This document shows, one piece after another, positions 1-9,067 of a stretch of 64,000 bases of DNA; position 1 is the first letter of the stretch, and the number at the start of each line of letters is the position of its first letter. The DNA lies in assembly GCA_002437945.1 (NCBI GenBank), contig DJSB01000048.1, forward strand, positions 1 to 64,000, read 5' to 3'. The stretch is from Christensenella sp. UBA6345 (GTDB lineage Bacteria; Bacillota; Clostridia; Christensenellales; UBA1242). The notes under the pieces were generated by a model, which worked only from the letters and a program-made list of their open reading frames with translations, was not told the origin of the DNA and did no database searches. The position numbers and the translations under genes are program-made.

Positions 1-11
1 GTGGTTTTCTT

Positions 12-45
12 TAACAAAAAAAAGAAGTGCATAATTGCACTTCTT
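12..45 (-). terminator. Intrinsic terminator of the str operon (after tuf)
   Basis: A perfect 10-bp stem (22-31 pairs with 36-45) with a 4-nt loop is followed, in the minus-strand direction, by a T-tract (the A-run at 15-23). It lies 30 bp past the tuf stop and closes the rpsL-rpsG-fusA-tuf unit. The other side of the stem has no T-run, so it acts only on the minus strand. Confidence 0.85.
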
Positions 46-74
46 AATAGTTAATAGTAATAGTGTTATTAAAA

Positions 75-1277
75 TTATTCGATAATTTGAGCAACAACAC
101 CAGAACCAACTGTTCTACCACCTTCACGGATAGCGAAACGTAGACCTTGTTCAATAGCGATTGGAGTAATCAAAGTGATAGTCATATCAACGTTATCACC
201 AGGCATTACCATTTCTACTTTTTCAGGTAATTGGATGCTACCAGTAACGTCTGTTGTACGGAAGTAGAATTGTGGACGATAACCATTAAAGAATGGAGTA
301 TGACGACCACCTTCTTCTTTCTTCAAAACGTATACTTGTGCTGTGAATTTAGTATGTGGATGAATTGTACCAGGTTTAGCCAAAACTTGACCACGTTCGA
401 TATCACTTCTTTGGATACCACGAAGTAATAGACCAACGTTATCACCAGATTCTGCTTGATCTAGTAATTTACGGAACATTTCTACACCAGTAATAACTGT
501 AGAAAGTTTAGAACCCATACCAACGATTTCTACTGTGTCACCAACTTTAACTGTACCACGTTCTACTCTACCAGTAGCAACTGTACCACGACCAGTGATT
601 GTAAATACGTCTTCAACTGGCATCAAGAATGGTTTATCATTTTCTCTCTTTGGTTCTGGGATATAAGAGTCAAGAGCGTCAACTAATTCGTTAATGCACT
701 TGCAAGCAGGATCATCTGGGTGACCAGCTTGAGCAGCTTCTAATGCTTTTAATGCACTACCCTTAATAATTGGAGTTGTGTCTCCTGGGAAACCATATTC
801 GTTAAGTAATTCACGGATTTCCATTTCAACCAAGTCTAGTAATTCTGGATCGTTAACTTGGTCAGTCTTGTTCATGAATACTACAATGTATGGAACACCA
901 ACTTGTCTAGCAAGTAAGATGTGTTCACGAGTTTGAGGCATAGGACCATCAGTTGCAGCAACAACTAGAATAGCACCATCCATTTGAGCAGCACCAGTAA
1001 TCATATTCTTAACGTAGTCGGCGTGTCCTGGGCAGTCAACGTGTGCATAGTGACGGTGTTCACTTTCATATTCAACGTGCGCTGTATTGATTGTTATACC
1101 TCTAGCTTTTTCTTCTGGCGCTTTATCAATTTCTGCATAGTTCATTGCAAGTGCCTTACCTTGAGCAGCAAGAACAGTAGTAATTGCAGCTGTTAAGGTT
1201 GTTTTACCATGGTCAACGTGTCCGATTGTACCAACGTTAACGTGTGGTTTTGTTCTTTCATATTTAGCTTTAGCCAT
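75..1277 (-). CDS. tuf: Elongation factor Tu
   Basis: EF-Tu is the GTPase that delivers aminoacyl-tRNA to the ribosomal A site. The 400-residue product matches the usual family length. Visible motifs are the P-loop GHVDHGKT (19-26), the switch-II DCPGH (81-85) with the catalytic His, and the guanine-specificity motif NKTD (136-139), where NKCD or NKVD is more common. Domains 2 and 3 follow and are complete to the C-terminus. An AGGAGG-type ribosome binding site (about 1284-1291) precedes the ATG. It is the last gene of the str operon, 36 bp after fusA with no promoter between, so it is probably co-transcribed with fusA. A terminator follows directly. Confidence 0.98.
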   Translation of the reverse strand: MAKAKYERTKPHVNVGTIGHVDHGKTTLTAAITTVLAAQGKALAMNYAEIDKAPEEKARGITINTAHVEYESEHRHYAHVDCPGHADYVKNMITGAAQMDGAILVVAATDGPMPQTREHILLARQVGVPYIVVFMNKTDQVNDPELLDLVEMEIRELLNEYGFPGDTTPIIKGSALKALEAAQAGHPDDPACKCINELVDALDSYIPEPKRENDKPFLMPVEDVFTITGRGTVATGRVERGTVKVGDTVEIVGMGSKLSTVITGVEMFRKLLDQAESGDNVGLLLRGIQRSDIERGQVLAKPGTIHPHTKFTAQVYVLKKEEGGRHTPFFNGYRPQFYFRTTDVTGSIQLPEKVEMVMPGDNVDMTITLITPIAIEQGLRFAIREGGRTVGSGVVAQIIE

Positions 1278-1313
1278 TATTATTATCCTCCTACAATATA
1301 TTTTTTTTAATAA

Positions 1314-3392
1314 TTAGGCTTTTTGTCTTTCGCCGATAATTTTATCAGCGATATTTTTTGGAACTTCTGCATAATGAGAGAATTCCATATTATAAGTACC
1401 TCTGCCTTGAGTTAAACTTCTTAAATCAGTAGCATAACCAAACATTTCCCCTAGAGGAATCTCGGCATTGATAACTTGTAACCCATTAACAATATCGATA
1501 CCAGTAACTAATCCACGACGACGGTTAATGTTACCATTTACGTCACCTAGATATTCGTCTGGTGTCTCAACTTCAACCTTCATGATAGGTTCTAGAAGTA
1601 CTGGATCTGCTTTTCTAGCACCCTCTTTGAATGCCATAGAACCAGCAATTTTGAACGCCATTTCTGAAGAGTCAACATCGTGATATGAACCATCATACAA
1701 TGTAACTTTGAAGTCAACAGTTTCGTAGCCAGCCAAAACACCAGTTTGACTTGCTTCTTTAATACCATTATTGATTGGTTCGATGTATTCTTTAGGAATA
1801 ACACCACCAACAATGTTATTAACAAATTCATAACCTTTACCAGGTTCTTGTGGTTCAAGTTTAATACGGCAGTGACCATATTGACCTTTACCACCAGATT
1901 GCTTAATGTATTTACCTTCAGCATCAACCGCTTTTCTAATTGTTTCACGGTATGCAACTTGTGGAGCACCTACATTGGCTTGTACTTTAAACTCACGTAA
2001 CAAACGGTCTACAATAATTTCTAGGTGTAGTTCGCCCATACCTGCAATAATTGTTTGACCAGTTTCTTGGTCAGTATAAGTCTTAAATGAAGGGTCTTCT
2101 TCAGCAAGTTTGATAAGTGCAAGAATCATTTTTTCTTGACTTGCTTTATCTTTAGGTTCAATAGCAACTCTGATAACTGGATCTGGGAAGTCCATACTTT
2201 CTAATACAACTGGTTTAGATTGATCGCATAGGGTTTCGCCAGTAGTTGTATCTTTAAGACCAACTATAGCAACTATATCACCTGCATATGCTTCATCAAT
2301 TTCTGTACGGTTGTTAGAGTGCATACGGATAAGTCTTCCTACTCTTTCTTTCTTATCTTTGCAACTATTGTATACATAACTACCAGCAGTAATTGTACCG
2401 CTATATACTCTGAAGAATGTAAGTTTTCCTACAAATGGGTCACTCATAATTTTGAATGCTAAACCAGCAAATGGTTCGCTATCGCTACTATGTCTAACAA
2501 CTTCTTCACCAGTCTTTGGATCTGTACCCTTAATAGATTCGATGTCAGTAGGTGCTGGCATATAATCTACTATAGCATCTAGAAGTTTTTGAACACCCTT
2601 GTTACCTAATGCGGTACCGCAAGTTGTAGGGAAAATATTCATTTTTATGGTACCAATACGGATACCTTTCTTAATATCTTCAACAGTTAATTCTTCACCA
2701 GAGAAGTATTTCTCTAGTAATTCATCATCTTGTTCAGCAGCAACTTCGATAAGTTCTGATCTATATTTTGCTGCTTGTTCTTTATATTCGTCTGGGATTT
2801 CTTCTACTTTAATATCAGTACCCAAATCGTTCTCGTAGATATAAGCCTTGTTTTCTACTAGGTCAATTAAACCTACGAAAGTTTCTGCAGAACCGATAGG
2901 AATTTGAATAGGAACTGCATTAGAACCAAGTCTTGACTTAATCTTTTCAACTACGTTGAAGAAGTTTGAGTCTGGTCTATCCATCTTATTAACGAATACC
3001 ATTCTTGGAACTTTATATTTGTCGGCTTGACGCCAAACTTTTTCACTTTGTGGTTGAACACCTTCACGTGCAGAGAATACTGCAACTGAACCATCTAGAA
3101 CCTTCAAACTACGTTCAACTTCAACTGTGAAGTCAACGTGTCCTGGGGTATCGATAATATTAATTTGGTGTCCTTTCCAGAAACATGTTGTAGCAGCACT
3201 TGTAATAGTAATACCACGTTCTTGTTCTTGTGCCATCCAGTCCATTGTTGCAGCACCATCATGTACTTCACCAATTTTGTGGGTTTTACCAGAATAGAAC
3301 AAAATTCTTTCTGTAGTGGTAGTTTTACCAGCATCAATATGTGCCATAATACCAACGTTTCTATATTTTTCAATTGGAACTTGTCTAGGCAT
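1314..3392 (-). CDS. fusA: Elongation factor G
   Basis: EF-G is the GTPase that drives tRNA-mRNA translocation and, with RRF, ribosome recycling. The 692 residues are standard length. The G-domain motifs are AHIDAGKTT (17-25), DTPGH (81-85) and NKMD (135-138). The remaining domains are uninterrupted to the C-terminal end. The start is supported by an AAGGAGA ribosome binding site just upstream. The gene sits 20 bp after rpsG and 36 bp before tuf, the canonical str-operon order. Confidence 0.98.
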   Translation of the reverse strand: MPRQVPIEKYRNVGIMAHIDAGKTTTTERILFYSGKTHKIGEVHDGAATMDWMAQEQERGITITSAATTCFWKGHQINIIDTPGHVDFTVEVERSLKVLDGSVAVFSAREGVQPQSEKVWRQADKYKVPRMVFVNKMDRPDSNFFNVVEKIKSRLGSNAVPIQIPIGSAETFVGLIDLVENKAYIYENDLGTDIKVEEIPDEYKEQAAKYRSELIEVAAEQDDELLEKYFSGEELTVEDIKKGIRIGTIKMNIFPTTCGTALGNKGVQKLLDAIVDYMPAPTDIESIKGTDPKTGEEVVRHSSDSEPFAGLAFKIMSDPFVGKLTFFRVYSGTITAGSYVYNSCKDKKERVGRLIRMHSNNRTEIDEAYAGDIVAIVGLKDTTTGETLCDQSKPVVLESMDFPDPVIRVAIEPKDKASQEKMILALIKLAEEDPSFKTYTDQETGQTIIAGMGELHLEIIVDRLLREFKVQANVGAPQVAYRETIRKAVDAEGKYIKQSGGKGQYGHCRIKLEPQEPGKGYEFVNNIVGGVIPKEYIEPINNGIKEASQTGVLAGYETVDFKVTLYDGSYHDVDSSEMAFKIAGSMAFKEGARKADPVLLEPIMKVEVETPDEYLGDVNGNINRRRGLVTGIDIVNGLQVINAEIPLGEMFGYATDLRSLTQGRGTYNMEFSHYAEVPKNIADKIIGERQKA

Positions 3393-3412
3393 AATTTATG
3401 TTCTCCTTAATT

Positions 3413-3883
3413 CTACCAACGATAATGAGCGAAAGCCTTATTACTTTCAGCCATTCTGTGTACGTCGTCTTTTTTCTTGTATGCTCCACCAGCATTATTA
3501 TAGGCATCCATAATTTCTGCGGCAAGTTTGTCTTTCATAGTTCTTTCATTTCTCTTTCTAGCGTAAGTAACTAACCAACGTATAGCAAGAGTTTGTCTAC
3601 GTTCTGGACTAACTTCGATAGGTACTTGATAGTTTGAACCACCAACACGTCTAGCCTTAGTTTCCAAAACAGGTTTTAAATTTTCTAATGCTTGCATAAA
3701 ATATTCGTTTGGCTCAGATCCAGTCTTTTCTTGGATAATATCAAATGCGCCATAAACGACACTTTGTGCAACTGATTTTTTACCATCTACCATAACTTGA
3801 TTAATAAGTTTTGATAATACAACGTTATTATAACGTGGATCTGGTAAAACATCTCTCTTAGGTGCACCGCCTCTTCTTGGCAT
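3413..3883 (-). CDS. rpsG: 30S ribosomal protein S7
   Basis: S7 is a primary 16S rRNA-binding protein that nucleates assembly of the 30S head. At 156 residues it has the usual length, and it starts [16 protein letters not shown] as bacterial S7 proteins do. The arginine-rich N-terminus and the conserved [12 protein letters not shown] segment near the middle are present. It lies 44 bp after rpsL and 20 bp before fusA, with a good AAGGAGG-type ribosome binding site upstream. Confidence 0.98.
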   Translation of the reverse strand: MPRRGGAPKRDVLPDPRYNNVVLSKLINQVMVDGKKSVAQSVVYGAFDIIQEKTGSEPNEYFMQALENLKPVLETKARRVGGSNYQVPIEVSPERRQTLAIRWLVTYARKRNERTMKDKLAAEIMDAYNNAGGAYKKKDDVHRMAESNKAFAHYRW

Positions 3884-3927
3884 TGAAATGTCCTCCTTAA
3901 TTATTTAACAGATTTTAATATTTATTA

Positions 3928-4299
3928 TTATTTAGATTTTTTAGCGCCATATTTACTACGTGCTTGTTTACGTTTAGCAACTCCAGAAGCATCAAGAGTA
4001 CCACGGATAACATGATAACGTACACCTGGTAAGTCTCTAACTCTTCCACCACGAATTAATACTACGCTGTGTTCTTGTAGATTGTGACCTTCGCCTGGAA
4101 TATAAACTGTACCTTCTTGGCCATTACTCAATTTAACTCTACAAATCTTTCTTAACGCAGAGTTAGGTTTTTTAGGTGTAGTTGTAGTAACTGATAAACA
4201 TACACCACGTTTTTGTGGGTTTTGGTCCAAAGCAGGAACTTTAGATTTAACTGCTTGAGTCTTTCTACCTTGCTTTACTAATTGATTAATAGTAGGCAT
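3928..4299 (-). CDS. rpsL: 30S ribosomal protein S12
   Basis: S12 lies at the decoding centre and takes part in tRNA selection. The 123-residue protein has the conserved [12 protein letters not shown] loop (40-51) and the [13 protein letters not shown] loop (84-96). Lys43 and Lys44 are both present. Residue 88, Lys in E. coli and B. subtilis, is Arg here (codon at 4036-4038, read as AGA); Lys88Arg is a classic streptomycin-resistance substitution. The neighbouring Asp89, normally methylthiolated, is kept. An AAGGAGG ribosome binding site (about 4305-4312) precedes the ATG. This is the first gene of the str operon, behind a roughly 235-nt leader. Confidence 0.98.
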   Translation of the reverse strand: MPTINQLVKQGRKTQAVKSKVPALDQNPQKRGVCLSVTTTTPKKPNSALRKICRVKLSNGQEGTVYIPGEGHNLQEHSVVLIRGGRVRDLPGVRYHVIRGTLDASGVAKRKQARSKYGAKKSK

Positions 4300-4534
4300 T
4301 AACTTTCCTCCTTAATAGAGTATAAAACAGAATTTTTTAAGTATATCTTTTCAACCCAAAAGAATACTTATTAAATCTACCTAGCACACCGACTTAAAAG
4401 TCAACGTATATTATACGGCAGATAATCAAAATTTTATCTTTCACACCAAGGATAAAATCTTGACGCTTATTAAAAGTAATTTCAACTTAAATTCTTCAAA
4501 AAAAAGAACACTTCTATAAGCATACTATAATACG
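4300..4534 (-). promoter_or_regulatory. Long structured 5' leader of the str operon
   Basis: This gene-free stretch lies between the predicted rpsL transcription start and its ATG. Two hairpins can be drawn. The upstream one pairs 4451-4461 with 4428-4438 (11 bp with one G-U, 12-nt loop, then TTTTG in transcript sense). The downstream one pairs 4358-4369 with 4339-4351 (12 bp with one bulged base, 6-nt loop). A further TATAAT-like hexamer occurs at 4410-4415 without a convincing -35. The layout could reflect attenuation or ribosomal-protein feedback, but it matches no leader family that I recognise. Confidence 0.4.
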
Positions 4535-4540
4535 TTAATA

Positions 4541-4569
4541 ATATTAACATTAAAGTATACAAAAGTCAA
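4541..4569 (-). promoter_or_regulatory. Sigma-A promoter of rpsL-rpsG-fusA-tuf
   Basis: On the minus strand, TTGACT (4564-4569) and TAATAT (4541-4546) are separated by exactly 17 bp. A TGT immediately before the -10 gives an extended -10 element. The predicted start is near 4534. Confidence 0.65.
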
Positions 4570-4583
4570 CAAAAAGCAATAAA

Positions 4584-4621
4584 AAAATAGTGCTTTATTT
4601 CAATATTTTTTGCACTATTTT
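4584..4621 (-). terminator. Terminator after the HicB-like gene
   Basis: A 10-bp stem (4584-4593 with 4612-4621) encloses an 18-nt loop and is followed by a T-tract in minus-strand sense (A-run 4581-4587). It lies 20 bp past the HicB-like stop and isolates that gene from the str operon, whose -35 box lies just beyond. Confidence 0.6.
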
Positions 4622-4640
4622 ATTAATAATAAATTTTAAA

Positions 4641-4919
4641 TTAAATTGCTCTATTGTTGTCATCAAGTTTACTCTCGACTAAAACAACCAAATTTTTAGG
4701 ATATCTATCAATCATTGTTTCAAAAGGTGTCGCTTCAGGAATGTCGATGCCGTAAGAAAAAGCACACTCCAAGTATTTATCCAAATACACTTGTGCAACA
4801 TTAACCGCTTCTTCTACAGTCTTCCCTTCTGCGAAAACTTCGATATCAAACATAGCAATTGTATATTGTTTTTCTTCTGCATAATAAAATAATACGGCAG
4901 GATATACAAACTTCTTCAT
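4641..4919 (-). CDS. Orphan HicB-like protein
   Basis: The 92-residue protein has the HicB N-terminal pattern: a first strand YPAVLFYYAEEKQYTIAMFD, then FAEGKTVEEAVNVAQVYLDKYLE forming the typical helix. HicB antitoxins neutralise the HicA RNA interferase by this domain and usually bind DNA through a C-terminal HTH or RHH domain. No such DNA-binding tail is visible here, and no HicA-like partner lies nearby on either strand. It has its own promoter and terminator, so it is monocistronic. It may be a stand-alone HicB-fold protein with another role. A weak GGAGA ribosome binding site precedes the ATG. Confidence 0.6.
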   Translation of the reverse strand: MKKFVYPAVLFYYAEEKQYTIAMFDIEVFAEGKTVEEAVNVAQVYLDKYLECAFSYGIDIPEATPFETMIDRYPKNLVVLVESKLDDNNRAI

Positions 4920-4948
4920 AAAATCTCCAAAAACCTTTTTACTCTATA

Positions 4949-4977
4949 AGTTTACCATACCTTATAGGTTTTGTAAA
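4949..4977 (-). promoter_or_regulatory. Promoter of the HicB-like gene
   Basis: TTTACA (4972-4977) and TAAACT (4949-4954) are spaced 17 bp apart, with an extended TGG before the -10. The start codon is about 25 bp downstream of the predicted transcription start. Confidence 0.5.
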
Positions 4978-5009
4978 ATAATTGAAACATTTTTATGATA
5001 AATTAAAAA

Positions 5010-5039
5010 GAAAAAAACAAGGACATAAATCCCTGTTTT
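5010..5039 (-). terminator. Terminator after the 75-residue gene
   Basis: A 10-bp stem (5014-5023 with 5030-5039) contains one position that pairs as G-U only in the minus-strand RNA. It has a 6-nt loop and is followed by a T-run (A-run 5011-5017). It ends the transcript of the small gene at 5054-5281. Confidence 0.7.
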
Positions 5040-5053
5040 CTATTAACTATATA

Positions 5054-5281
5054 TTATAAAGATTTAGAATTATTGATTTTAGAAACATTATGTTTCTCTA
5101 CATCGCTTTCTTTAGATATTAATTTACTATTCATAGCAACTAGTTCTTTAGCATGCTTTGGAGCATTGTTTTGAACAATTTTGCCATTCTCTACTCTAAA
5201 CAAGTTACGGTCTTCAACTTTTACTTCATTTTCTTTATTGATTTTGTATTCTTCCATTTTGTTAAATAGATTCTTTGCCAT
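5054..5281 (-). CDS. Small charged protein of unknown function
   Basis: I do not recognise this 75-residue protein. It is hydrophilic and highly charged, rich in Lys, Glu and Asn, with no membrane segment, signal peptide or cysteines. A hydrophobic patch (FRVENGKIVQ) sits in the middle. Reality as a gene is supported by its transcription signals: a perfect-consensus sigma-A promoter 74 bp upstream of the ATG, an AGGCAGGA-like ribosome binding site, and a dedicated terminator after the stop. It lies between rpoC and the HicB-like gene and is transcribed separately from both. High expression is an inference from the promoter. Confidence 0.65.
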   Translation of the reverse strand: MAKNLFNKMEEYKINKENEVKVEDRNLFRVENGKIVQNNAPKHAKELVAMNSKLISKESDVEKHNVSKINNSKSL

Positions 5282-5354
5282 AGTTAATTCCTGCCTTCAA
5301 AAATATTATTATAGAGTCTAACTCTTACTGACATTTCCATTTCATTACATCTAG

Positions 5355-5383
5355 ATTATAGCAAGAAACCTATCAATTGTCAA
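5355..5383 (-). promoter_or_regulatory. Perfect-consensus sigma-A promoter of the 75-residue gene
   Basis: TTGACA (5378-5383), a 17-bp spacer and TATAAT (5355-5360) match the sigma-A consensus at all twelve positions. TGC directly before the -10 supplies the extended element. The predicted start is near 5348. Confidence 0.85.
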
Positions 5384-5420
5384 TACCCAAATTTTCAAAA
5401 TTTTAAATATTTTTAAACAC

Positions 5421-5450
5421 AAAAAAATCCCCAATATAAAGGGGATTTTT
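5421..5450 (-). terminator. Terminator of rpoB-rpoC
   Basis: A perfect 10-bp stem (5423-5432 with 5441-5450) with an 8-nt loop stands five bases past the rpoC stop. The stem's own A and T ends make it symmetric; on the minus strand it reads AAAAATCCCC to GGGGATTTTTTT. Confidence 0.85.
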
Positions 5451-5455
5451 CAATA

Positions 5456-8400
5456 TTAAATAGCGTCATTTTCGTCAAAGAATTTTGCTACACTTTCATC
5501 AACTTCTGTATTGGATTCTTCTAAAGAATTAGGATCTACTGGTTCAACATTTTTAAATGCTTTGAATCCAGTACCTGCAGGTATAGGTTTACCAATCATC
5601 AAGTTTTCTTTCAAACCACGAAGATGGTCAACTTTACCCTTAATAGAAGCATCAGTTAATACTCTTGATGTCTCTTGGAAGGAAGCAGCACTTAAGAAAC
5701 TTTCGCAACTTAAAGCAGCCTTTGTAATACCTTGAACCAAACGTTTTGCAGTAGCAGGAACACCGCCTTCGCTTAATACTCTATCGTTTTCTTCTTCATA
5801 CTTGAATACGTCAACAATATCGCCAGCAAGTAAGTTGGTATCACCTACTTCTTCAATCTTAACGTTACGTAACATCTGTCTAATAATAATTTCAACGTGT
5901 TTTGTATTAATCTTAACACCTTGTGAAGAGTAAGTAGCCAAAATTTCTGATAAGATATATTCTTCTACATCTCTTACACCACGTGTACGTAAGAAATCTT
6001 TAGGATAAATTGAACCTTCAGTTAATACTGTTCCGGCTTCAACTGTATCGCCATTTTTAACTTTTAATACAACACCGAAAGGTATGATGTAGTGTCCATC
6101 ACCTTCTGGATTCTTAACAAAGACTTCGTAATATTTACCACCATCTTTACCAGCGGATTGAACTTCTTTAACAACTACCTTACCAGCAACTTCAGCAACA
6201 GTAGCAACACCCTTTGGTTTACGTGCTTCAAACAATTCGGCAACACGTGGAAGACCTTGTGTAATATCGGCTGCGTTGGCAACACCACCGGTGTGGAAGG
6301 TTCTCATGGTTAATTGGGTACCTGGTTCACCGATTGATTGGGCAGCAATAATACCTACGGCTTCACCAATAGGAATAATATTATTGTTACTCATATTCTT
6401 ACCATAACATTTAGCACAAACACCATGTTTTGAACGGCAAGTTAATACTGTACGAATAGTTACGCTTGTAATACCACATGCTTCTACTTCGTCTGCTTGT
6501 TCTGGTGTAATCATTGTATTAGCAGGAATAATGATTTTCTTTGTTTTTGGATTAACAACATTGTCTACAGCAAAACGTCCTACAATACGTTGTTTTAAAC
6601 TACATACTGGAGTACCATCTTTTGAAATAGCAGATACTGTTAAACCTTTAATTTTTTCGCCGTTGCTTTCAAAACAGTCATCTTCAATAACAACCACGTC
6701 TTGTGCAACGTCAACTAATCTACGTGTTAAGTAACCAGAGTCTGCTGTCTTTAAAACCTTATCGGCTAGACCTTTACGTCCACCACGGCTACTTAAGAAA
6801 TACTCTATAGGAGTAAGCCCCATACGGAAGTTAGATTTAACTGGAATATCAACTTTACGACCAGATGTGTTAGCCATAATACCACGCATACCGCAAAGTT
6901 GTAGAATTTGACCTGCGTTACCACGCGCACCTGAATTAGCCATCATTCTAACTGGGTTAAGAATATCCATCTTGTTAAGAACGATACCTTCAAGTTGTTT
7001 GGTTGCATCTTTCCATAATTTGATATTTTTTTCTAATTTTTCATCTTCTGTAATGAAACCACGTTTAAAGAATTTGTTGTTTTCGGCAACTTTTTGTTCG
7101 ATATCAGCAACTATTTCGTCTTTCTCTTTTGGAATTTCCATATCGAATACGTTAATTGTAATAGCACCAATTGTTGAATATTTATAGCCAATACCTTTAA
7201 TATTATCTAGCATTTTAACAGTTTCGGTAGTACCTAGAGTGTCAAAACATTGTTTAATAATTTGGTCTAGACCTTTCTTACCAACAACAAAGTCAATTTC
7301 GTAATTATTAACATTTTCTTTCTTTGTACGATCAACAAAGCCTAAATTTTGTGGAATACCACGGTTAAATATAATTTTACCAACAGTAGTTTTTACTCTT
7401 GATGTATATAGTTGTCCTTCAAATTCTGAAGTTCTTCTTACGAAGATTGGGGCTTGGATATCAACATTTTTGGTTTGATATGCCATAATTGCTTCTTCTT
7501 CAGAAATAAAGCACTTATTTTCACCCTTTGCACCTGGTTTTTCAATGGTTAAGTAATAAGAACCTAATACCATATCTTGTGTAGGTGTACAAATTGGGTC
7601 ACCAGTTGCAGGTTTTAACACATTATTAGAACTTAACATTAAAATACGTGCTTCTGCTACTGCTTCTGGGCTTAATGGAACGTGAACTGACATCTGGTCA
7701 CCATCGAAGTCTGCATTAAATCCACCACAAACAAGTGGGTGAAGTTTAATTGCTCTACCTTCAACTAATACTGGTTCGAAGGCTTGAATAGACAATCTGT
7801 GAAGAGATGGTGCACGGTTAAGCATAACTGGGTGATCTTTAATAACTTCTTCCAAAATATCCCATACACATGGTTTTTGGGTATCAATCAAACGTTTTGC
7901 TGATTTGAAGTTAAGAGAAAGATTACGTTCAACAAGTTTATGCATAATAAATGGCTTAAATAATTCTAGAGCCATTTCTTTAGGCAAACCACATTGATAC
8001 ATCTTAAGTTCTGGTCCTACAACGATAACTGAACGTCCTGAATAGTCAACACGTTTACCAAGTAGGTTTTGTCTAAATCTACCTTGTTTACCCTTTAAGT
8101 TTTGGGTTAAAGATTTAAGTTCACGTTGTTTAGGTCCAGCAACTGCTTTACCACTCTTACCGTTTTCAATCAAAGCATCAACGGCTTCTTGAAGCATACG
8201 TTTTTCATTACGAATAATAACTTCTGGAGCACCGATACTCATAAATTTCTTTAAACGATTGTTACGGTTAATAATTCTACGATACAAATCATTAATATCA
8301 CTGGTAGCGAATCTACCGCCATCAAGTTGGATCATAGGTCTAACATCTGGTGGAATAACTGGTAATACTTCAAGAATTAACCATTCTGGACGGTTACCAC

Positions 8401-9058
8401 TCTTTAGAAGTGAATCAATAATCTCTAAACGTTTATTTATTTTTAATTTCTTTTGACCTTTAGCAGTTAAACTTGCTTTTGTAAGTTCTTCATGCTCTTT
8501 TTCAAGGTCTATTTCGGCTAACAATTCTCTAATTGCTTCGCCACCCATACCAACTTTACAGCAACCATTGCCGTATTGTTCGATAGCATCACGATATTCA
8601 ATATCGTTGATTAATTGGAATTTAACAAAGTTGGTTTTACCTGGATCTATAACTATATATGATACATAGTAAACAACCTTTTCCAATTGTTTGGTATTAA
8701 GATTAAGAAGAGTACCAATACGACTTGGAATACTTCTCATATACCAAATGTGAGCAACTGGAGTAGCCAATTGGATATGACCCATACGTTCACGTCTAAC
8801 GCTACTTTTAGTTACTTCAACGCCACACTTGTCACAAATAACACCTTTATGACGAATACGTTTGTATTTTCCGCAATGACATTCCCAATTCTTTTTAGGT
8901 CCGAAAATACGTTCGCATAAAAGGCCGCCCATTTCTGGCTTATGTGTACGATAATTAATAGTCTCAGATTTAGTAACTTCACCATGACTCCATTCAAGGA
9001 TTTTTTCTGGAGAAGCCACACCAATCTTCATAGACGCTAAATTGTTTAATTCAAACAT
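5456..9058 (-). CDS. rpoC: RNA polymerase subunit beta'
   Basis: Beta' carries the catalytic Mg2+ of RNA polymerase. At 1200 residues it matches other Bacillota. Zinc site 1 is visible as C60xC62...C75xxC78, the invariant NADFDGDQM metal-binding motif lies at about 448-456, and zinc site 2 appears as [11 protein letters not shown] near 873-886. The [17 protein letters not shown] trigger-loop region is intact. The start is 9 bp after the rpoB stop with a TAGGAG ribosome binding site, so rpoB and rpoC form one transcript. A strong terminator follows directly, and the str operon is not read through from here. Confidence 0.98.
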   Translation of the reverse strand: MFELNNLASMKIGVASPEKILEWSHGEVTKSETINYRTHKPEMGGLLCERIFGPKKNWECHCGKYKRIRHKGVICDKCGVEVTKSSVRRERMGHIQLATPVAHIWYMRSIPSRIGTLLNLNTKQLEKVVYYVSYIVIDPGKTNFVKFQLINDIEYRDAIEQYGNGCCKVGMGGEAIRELLAEIDLEKEHEELTKASLTAKGQKKLKINKRLEIIDSLLKSGNRPEWLILEVLPVIPPDVRPMIQLDGGRFATSDINDLYRRIINRNNRLKKFMSIGAPEVIIRNEKRMLQEAVDALIENGKSGKAVAGPKQRELKSLTQNLKGKQGRFRQNLLGKRVDYSGRSVIVVGPELKMYQCGLPKEMALELFKPFIMHKLVERNLSLNFKSAKRLIDTQKPCVWDILEEVIKDHPVMLNRAPSLHRLSIQAFEPVLVEGRAIKLHPLVCGGFNADFDGDQMSVHVPLSPEAVAEARILMLSSNNVLKPATGDPICTPTQDMVLGSYYLTIEKPGAKGENKCFISEEEAIMAYQTKNVDIQAPIFVRRTSEFEGQLYTSRVKTTVGKIIFNRGIPQNLGFVDRTKKENVNNYEIDFVVGKKGLDQIIKQCFDTLGTTETVKMLDNIKGIGYKYSTIGAITINVFDMEIPKEKDEIVADIEQKVAENNKFFKRGFITEDEKLEKNIKLWKDATKQLEGIVLNKMDILNPVRMMANSGARGNAGQILQLCGMRGIMANTSGRKVDIPVKSNFRMGLTPIEYFLSSRGGRKGLADKVLKTADSGYLTRRLVDVAQDVVVIEDDCFESNGEKIKGLTVSAISKDGTPVCSLKQRIVGRFAVDNVVNPKTKKIIIPANTMITPEQADEVEACGITSVTIRTVLTCRSKHGVCAKCYGKNMSNNNIIPIGEAVGIIAAQSIGEPGTQLTMRTFHTGGVANAADITQGLPRVAELFEARKPKGVATVAEVAGKVVVKEVQSAGKDGGKYYEVFVKNPEGDGHYIIPFGVVLKVKNGDTVEAGTVLTEGSIYPKDFLRTRGVRDVEEYILSEILATYSSQGVKINTKHVEIIIRQMLRNVKIEEVGDTNLLAGDIVDVFKYEEENDRVLSEGGVPATAKRLVQGITKAALSCESFLSAASFQETSRVLTDASIKGKVDHLRGLKENLMIGKPIPAGTGFKAFKNVEPVDPNSLEESNTEVDESVAKFFDENDAI

Positions 9059-9067
9059 ATTTCACTC

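Noticed and set aside
4410..4438. TATAAT at 4410-4415 as the main rpsL promoter
   Set aside because: No acceptable -35 lies at 16-18 bp; the upstream TTGACT-N17-TAATAT with extended -10 is better.
4641..5281. The two small genes as a HicAB toxin-antitoxin pair
   Set aside because: The 75-residue protein has no HicA double-stranded-RNA-binding-like pattern or catalytic His, and each gene has its own promoter and terminator.
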